A stretch of 64,000 nt of DNA from Nitratireductor soli (lineage in GTDB: Bacteria; Pseudomonadota; Alphaproteobacteria; Rhizobiales; Rhizobiaceae): assembly GCF_001050155.1 (NCBI RefSeq), contig NZ_LFVY01000007.1, positions 124,001 through 188,000 on the forward strand, in the 5' to 3' direction. Shown piece by piece: positions 59,913-64,000 of the stretch (position 1 is its first letter; each line of letters begins with the position of its first letter). The position numbers were made by a program, and so were the translations under genes. The notes under the pieces were generated by a model, which saw only the letters and a program-made list of their open reading frames with translations, was not told the DNA's origin and did no database searches.

Positions 59913-61853
59913 TTACCCCGCCAGCGCGGCGGTTTGACCCTGTTTGGAAGCAGCGAATTGACGATGCCAGAGCTGCGTTGAAAGGATGCCGACGAAAGCG
60001 GCGTTGTCGCGGAAGCCGGTAAGGGCGCCCTTGCGGCTCTTCTGCACGAGCCTGCCGGTGGTTTGTGGATTGAACAGCCCGGTTTCGGCCAGGGCGACGT
60101 CCGAGAGCACGGCGGTCAGCCTGCTCGCCGCCGCGCCGGTAAAGGCGCTGCTTTCGGGCGCGCGGTAGGGCTGCTTCGGCCGCGTGCCGATGCGCGCCGG
60201 CAGGAGGTCGGCGGTGGCCTGGCGCAGCAGGTGCTTCTCACGCAGCCCCTTGAGCTTCATGTCCGCCGGGATGCGGGCCGCCAGTTCGACCAGGCGATGG
60301 TCGAGGAAGGGGAAGCGTGTTTCGATGCCGTGCGCCATCGCCATGCGGTCGCCCTGGCTCGACAGGATGTAGCCGGGCAGCAGGAAACGGGTTTCCAGAT
60401 ATTGCGCCTGGTGCAGGGGGTGCCAGCGCGCAAAAGCGCCGGGCAGGAGCGAGGCCATCTCGTCGGCGGCGTCATAGCCGGCGAGCCTTTCGCGCAAGGG
60501 TTCGGAGAAGAACAGCTTGGCGCCGGCCGTGGCGCGAAAGCGCGGGCGATGGGAAAACAGCGGGTCGTCCGGCTGATCGGCGCCGACGCCGAAGAAGGCG
60601 CCGAGATATTGCGGCGTCTGCCGCTGCAGCGCCGACAGATAGGGATAGATTCGGCGGAACAGATGCGGCCTGAAACGCGAGCCGGGCTGGCGGGCGCAAA
60701 AGCGACGGATGCGCGCTTCCTTGAAGATGTCGTAGCCGGCGAAAACCTCGTCGGCGCCTTCGCCCGACAGCACCGCCTTGATGCCTTCGCTCCTGACCAG
60801 CTGCGACAGGCGGTAGAGCGGTGCCGGCCCGGTGCGCAGGATGGGCTGCTCGGCGTGCCGCACCACGTCGGCGAAGACGGCGGCAATGTCGTGCGGGCCG
60901 CTGGTGATCTGATGATGCTGCGTGCCGAGCGCATCGACCATGATCTTCTGGAAATCGCCCTCGTCGAAGGCGCTGTCGGAGAAACCGATGGCAAAGGTCC
61001 TGAGGCCCGCCGGCGCCATGCGTGCGGCCATGGCCGAGACGATGGACGAATCGAGACCGCCGGAGAGATAGGCGCCCACTTCGACATCGGCGCGCAGCCG
61101 GATGCGCGTGGCGTCCTCGAGCAGGGCGCGTGCTTCCTCGGCGTGTTCGTCTTCGCTGCGTGCAGCGGCGCTGTCGGAAAAGTCGAGTGCCCAATAGGCG
61201 TGCTGCCGCACGGTTCCGTCCTCGACGGTCATCACATGCGCCGGCGGCAATTCCGCTATACCGGCGAAGATGGTGCGCGGCGGGATCGGCGCCCAAAGCG
61301 TAAAGATCTGATCGAGCGCCAGGGGGTCGATGCGCGCCGCGACGCCGGGGACGGTCAGCAGCGCCTTCACCTCGGAGGCGAAATGGAAGCGCCCCTCATG
61401 CCAGGTGTGATAGAGCGGCCGCACCCCCATGCGGTCGCGGGCAAGCATAAGGCGCCGGCGGGGTTCATCCCAGATGGCGAAGGCAAAATCGCCGTTGAGC
61501 AGCGAGACGCAGTCGGTTCCCATCCGCTCGTAGAGATGGAGGATGACCTCCGTGTCGCTGCCCGTGCGGAACCGGCAGCCGCGGCTTTCGAGGTCGCGGC
61601 GCAGCTCGATGTGGTTGAAGATCTCGCCATTATAGGTGATGTGCAGCGTACCGCCGGCATTCGCCATGGGCTGCTGGCCGTCGCTGAGGCCGACCACGGC
61701 GAGGCGGCGATGCGCCAGGCCGACGCCGTTGCCGACATAGATGCCGGCATCGTCGGGCCCGCGATGGGCGACGGCATCGGCCATGGCGCGCAGATGCGGT
61801 GCTGCGGCCTCAGGCGGCAGGCCTGCGCCGACATAACCGGCGATGCCGCACAT
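59913..61853 (-). CDS. asnB: Asparagine synthetase-like glutamine amidotransferase
   Basis: 646-residue AsnB-family protein: N-terminal Ntn glutaminase with Cys2 (MCGIAGYVG), RGPDDAG and YNGEIFNH, then the ATP-dependent synthetase domain with AYLSGGLDSSIVSA near 258-271 and SGEGADEVFAGYD. Besides making asparagine, such enzymes amidate carboxyl groups in antibiotic and exopolysaccharide pathways. Co-transcription with a carrier protein and adenylating ligase suggests such a tailoring role. The start at 61853 has only a weak ribosome site (AGGGCTG). Repeat copy C lies directly upstream. Confidence 0.9.
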   Translation of the reverse strand: MCGIAGYVGAGLPPEAAAPHLRAMADAVAHRGPDDAGIYVGNGVGLAHRRLAVVGLSDGQQPMANAGGTLHITYNGEIFNHIELRRDLESRGCRFRTGSDTEVILHLYERMGTDCVSLLNGDFAFAIWDEPRRRLMLARDRMGVRPLYHTWHEGRFHFASEVKALLTVPGVAARIDPLALDQIFTLWAPIPPRTIFAGIAELPPAHVMTVEDGTVRQHAYWALDFSDSAAARSEDEHAEEARALLEDATRIRLRADVEVGAYLSGGLDSSIVSAMAARMAPAGLRTFAIGFSDSAFDEGDFQKIMVDALGTQHHQITSGPHDIAAVFADVVRHAEQPILRTGPAPLYRLSQLVRSEGIKAVLSGEGADEVFAGYDIFKEARIRRFCARQPGSRFRPHLFRRIYPYLSALQRQTPQYLGAFFGVGADQPDDPLFSHRPRFRATAGAKLFFSEPLRERLAGYDAADEMASLLPGAFARWHPLHQAQYLETRFLLPGYILSSQGDRMAMAHGIETRFPFLDHRLVELAARIPADMKLKGLREKHLLRQATADLLPARIGTRPKQPYRAPESSAFTGAAASRLTAVLSDVALAETGLFNPQTTGRLVQKSRKGALTGFRDNAAFVGILSTQLWHRQFAASKQGQTAALAG

Positions 61854-61874
61854 CAGCCCTGTCTCCCCGCGCGG

Positions 61875-61976
61875 CTAAACCGGTTCAGCGTTTCATAGAA
61901 ACGCTGAACCGGTCTATCTCTTTGTTTTTCCGCATTTATGCGGACGCCAGGTGATTCCACCTGACTGCAAAATCTA
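61875..61976. repeat. Triple-hairpin intergenic palindromic repeat, copy C (reverse orientation)
   Basis: Nearly identical to the reverse complement of copy A: ACCGGTTCAGCGTTTC palindrome, CCGCATTTATGCGG stem, CAGGTGATTCCACCTG stem, then ACTGCAAAAT. The stop codon of the upstream GNAT-like gene (61974-61976) is at its right end. All of the space between that gene and asparagine synthetase is taken up by it. Confidence 0.88.
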
Positions 61977-63083
61977 ATCAAAACGGTCTCCAAGCAGGCG
62001 CGACCAGGATTCTCCGGCGAAGCCGTTGAAGAAGGCTTGTCCGGTGCGAAACGGCTCGATCAGGCTCTGGTCCCTGGCGTGGACGATGCTCGACGCGGCA
62101 TGGACGAAGGCGAAGCGACGGCCGAGCATGGCGTCGAGCAAAGCCGGCTGGGTGCGGCCGCGCAGCGCCACAAGACCGCGCTCGCAGGCGTCGGCCAGCA
62201 TGCTGTCGATCACCGCGCCTTCCTGGCCGGGCAAGGCGAGAATCTGGATCACCCGGCCGATGCGGGCCCGGTCGCCATAGTAGAGGAACATGCCGACCGG
62301 TGTCCCGCTGCGCGAAGACACCTGGCGGCGGACCATGCCGCCGTAATTGGCCTTGCGGCCGGATTCGGCGATCATCCGCTGCAGCTCCGCCTCGGGCCAA
62401 TCCGGGCGCAGGCGGTGTGACTGGACGAAGCGCTGGAAGAGGGTGGCTGACGTCTCGTCGTCGGCGTCCGCGCTTGGCAGGACCTTGCCCCGCAGGGCCG
62501 TCGCCGGAAGGTGGGCCCAGCCGGCGTGGGGTGCTGCCCGGCGGATGAGCGCATCGACCGGGCGGGCCAGCGGCGAGACCAGCCTGGCTGCGCCAACGGC
62601 CTTGGCGGCCATTTCGACGGTGAAGGCGGCGGGCCTGATGACGCGCAGCCATTCCAGGCTGTAGTCGGGCAGGATCACGCCGCGCAGCTTGCGCCACATG
62701 GCGGTCGAGACGTCATTGGCCGTCTCCGTCAAGGAGAGGTCTTGCGGGCCGTTCTGAAAGGCGCGCAGAAGACGCGCGCCCGCATAGGGATCGTCCTCGT
62801 AGCCCTCGACCATGAAACTGCCGCCGATGGCGGCTTGCAGCCGCCGCCCTTCGAACACCATCGGCATGGGCAATACGCCCATGAAGCCCGAGACGCTGCC
62901 GTCGGCGCGCAGATGAACCAGGGAGGCGATGTGGGGATCGCGGTTCGGCGGATCGAGGAAGAGCCGGGTGAGGTAGGCGGTCAACGCCGGCGACGGCGCA
63001 TGCCTGTCCTTGCGCAGAATGCGCTGGAACATGGAGGCGATGGCTGGCACATCCTCCGGCGCCAATGGGCGAATCTCACTCAC
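61974..63083 (-). CDS. GNAT-fold acyltransferase-like protein
   Basis: 369-residue protein that looks like one or two GNAT (N-acetyltransferase-like) folds. The first 35 residues follow the GNAT beta1-alpha1 pattern (IRPLAPEDVPAIASMFQRIL), and later parts (VSGFMGVLPMPM, YAGARLLRAFQNG) fit the central beta-bulge region. I cannot name a closer family. The start is a GTG at 63083 without a clear ribosome site; the N-terminal sequence still looks native. The stop TAG is supplied by repeat copy C. It is transcribed toward asparagine synthetase and could add an acyl group in the same product pathway. Confidence 0.7.
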   Translation of the reverse strand: MSEIRPLAPEDVPAIASMFQRILRKDRHAPSPALTAYLTRLFLDPPNRDPHIASLVHLRADGSVSGFMGVLPMPMVFEGRRLQAAIGGSFMVEGYEDDPYAGARLLRAFQNGPQDLSLTETANDVSTAMWRKLRGVILPDYSLEWLRVIRPAAFTVEMAAKAVGAARLVSPLARPVDALIRRAAPHAGWAHLPATALRGKVLPSADADDETSATLFQRFVQSHRLRPDWPEAELQRMIAESGRKANYGGMVRRQVSSRSGTPVGMFLYYGDRARIGRVIQILALPGQEGAVIDSMLADACERGLVALRGRTQPALLDAMLGRRFAFVHAASSIVHARDQSLIEPFRTGQAFFNGFAGESWSRLLGDRFD

Positions 63084-63254
63084 AGCAACAGCACCAATAA
63101 TGGTTTGCGACTGGCCCCCTCAGGTGTGGCCTTTGGGGATGTGTGACTCAAAGTTGTTTATGAATTGTGCTGTCGGATGTCTTTTGGTGCAGGTTTTCTG
63201 CGTGGTTTCTTCAATTCCACTGTGATCGGCCGCATGCCGGCGTAACGCAAAGAC

Positions 63255-63275
63255 GCCGGCGCGATGCGCGCCGGC
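63255..63275. terminator. GC-rich hairpin after the truncated aminotransferase
   Basis: GCCGGCGCG (63255-63263) and CGCGCCGGC (63267-63275) with a three-base loop. On the minus strand it is followed by GTCTTTGCGTT, a weak T-rich tail. It lies 40 bases beyond the stop of the aminotransferase gene and may end that transcript. The rest of the 63084-63315 gap shows nothing else. Confidence 0.5.
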
Positions 63276-63315
63276 GGTGTCCATGAGGCATGTCGGCCCG
63301 CGTGTGGGTGCCCCG

Positions 63316-64000
63316 TCAGGCTGAGACGGCGCCCTTCGGCAAGGCGGCCAGCGCGTTGTCCAGCCCGGTCCTGAAGAGAGCCAGCAGGGCGTCGACCTCG
63401 CCGGCCTGGATGATCAGCGGCGGGCAGAAGGCCACCGCATCGGTCATGGCGCGGCTGATGAGGCCGGCCTCCTGCAGATGCGCGTTGACCAACCCACCCA
63501 GCGCGCCGGGCGTTTCCAGCGCCGTCCTAGCGGATTTGTCGGTGACCAGTTCGACGGCGGCGATCAGGCCGACGCCGCGCACCTCGCCGACCAGCGGGTG
63601 GTCCGACAGGGCGTTGAGCCCGTCGCGCAGGCGCTGGCCCATGGCGGCAGCGTTGCCGACCAGATCGCGCTCCTCGATGATCTTCAGGTTTTCCAGGGCG
63701 ACGGCGGCGGCGACCGGATGGCCACTGGCGGTGTAGCCATGGCCGAGCGTGCCGATCTTGTCGCTCTCCTCCATGATCGGCCCGAACACCTTGTCGTTGA
63801 TCAACAGGGCGGAGGCGGGCAGGTAGGACGAGGACAATTGCTTCGACAGGACCATGATGTCGGGCTCGATGCCGTAGGTGGTCGAGCCGAACATGGTGCC
63901 GGTGCGGCCGAAACCGCAGATCACCTCGTCGGCGACCAGCAGGATGTCGTATTTCTTCAGCACCGCCTGCACCTTCTGCCAATAGGTGGCGGGCGGCACG
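63316..64000 (-). CDS. Class III aminotransferase, C-terminal part (gene cut by window edge)
   Basis: The last 228 residues or so of a class III PLP aminotransferase; the N-terminus lies beyond base 64000. It begins around PPATYWQKVQAVLKKYD, has ADEVICGFGRTG with the PLP Asp, VLSKQLSSSYLPAS with the Schiff-base Lys, and LGHGYTASGHPVAAA. Resembles the omega-amino acid:pyruvate type found at 10414-11787 but is clearly a separate paralogue. Upstream partners cannot be seen. Confidence 0.9.
   Translation of the reverse strand, partial: VPPATYWQKVQAVLKKYDILLVADEVICGFGRTGTMFGSTTYGIEPDIMVLSKQLSSSYLPASALLINDKVFGPIMEESDKIGTLGHGYTASGHPVAAAVALENLKIIEERDLVGNAAAMGQRLRDGLNALSDHPLVGEVRGVGLIAAVELVTDKSARTALETPGALGGLVNAHLQEAGLISRAMTDAVAFCPPLIIQAGEVDALLALFRTGLDNALAALPKGAVSA

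Noticed and set aside
57084-61853. Considered as an exosortase/PEP-CTERM-associated cluster because that also has an AMP ligase, carrier protein and asparagine synthetase
   Set aside because: No exosortase, PEP-CTERM protein or glycosyltransferase genes are visible in the window.
60063-61898. A 611-codon plus-strand frame antisense to asparagine synthetase
   Set aside because: No family features; asparagine synthetase with Cys2 and SGGLDSS is certain on the minus strand.

Overview
The window is high-GC DNA that reads like a member of the Hyphomicrobiales (Mesorhizobium/Aminobacter/Phyllobacterium-type alphaproteobacterium). The reasons are its many ABC and TTT uptake systems, class III CoA transferases, MarR/Lrp/XRE regulators, a short second FtsZ, and a family of rhizobial-style intergenic palindromic repeats. 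I see no rRNA, tRNA, phage, IS or CRISPR. Almost everything is catabolic and accessory in character, packed into short operons with ATGA or TGATG overlaps.

Layout. (1) 25-11868: a RidA-like gene and a MarR gene face each other across a palindromic operator. The operator is repeated in front of a large operon: aldehyde dehydrogenase, polyamine-type ABC importer (SBP, ATPase, two permeases), HMG-CoA-lyase-like enzyme, enoyl-CoA hydratase, class III CoA transferase, second hydratase and class III aminotransferase, closed by a strong bidirectional terminator. (2) 11885-18379, mostly minus strand: a kinase-aminotransferase fusion, a histone-deacetylase-like amidohydrolase, DUF3870, a nitronate monooxygenase-like enzyme and an acyl-CoA ligase behind a possible attenuator. 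(3) 18578-35829: an Lrp gene, then a B12-dependent acyl-CoA mutase in two subunits, CoA ligase, thiolase, MeaB chaperone and ABC ATPase. These are followed by a large N,N-dimethylformamidase-like gene on the minus strand, a sugar-type ABC importer, a second aldehyde dehydrogenase, an old-yellow-enzyme relative and a second RidA-like gene. (4) 36083-41577: a five-gene dipeptide/oligopeptide-type ABC importer. (5) 41653-52317: lipocalin-like and SMP-30-like genes, an XRE-cupin regulator, then a TctAB-fusion TTT transporter with its binding protein, an ornithine-cyclodeaminase homologue, a DapA-family enzyme, a FAH-family enzyme and a third aldehyde dehydrogenase. (6) 52415-54990: Lrp, arginase and ornithine cyclodeaminase, i.e. 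arginine to proline. (7) 55208-57039: a glutathione transferase and a short FtsZ. (8) 57084-61853, minus strand: asparagine synthetase, acyl carrier protein, adenylating ligase and NAD-synthetase-like gene, which looks like a small biosynthetic cassette. A GNAT-fold gene and a truncated aminotransferase complete the window.

How it works together. Most modules pair a dedicated importer with enzymes that deaminate or deamidate a nitrogenous compound, oxidise the aldehyde, activate the acid with CoA and feed central metabolism. The most interesting block is 19387-32632. There an amidase of the dimethylformamidase type, apparently with both subunits fused, sits between the parts of one importer and next to a B12 mutase with a non-standard active site. 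Together they suggest an undescribed route for a branched or carboxylated amide. Functional statements beyond family level are inference.
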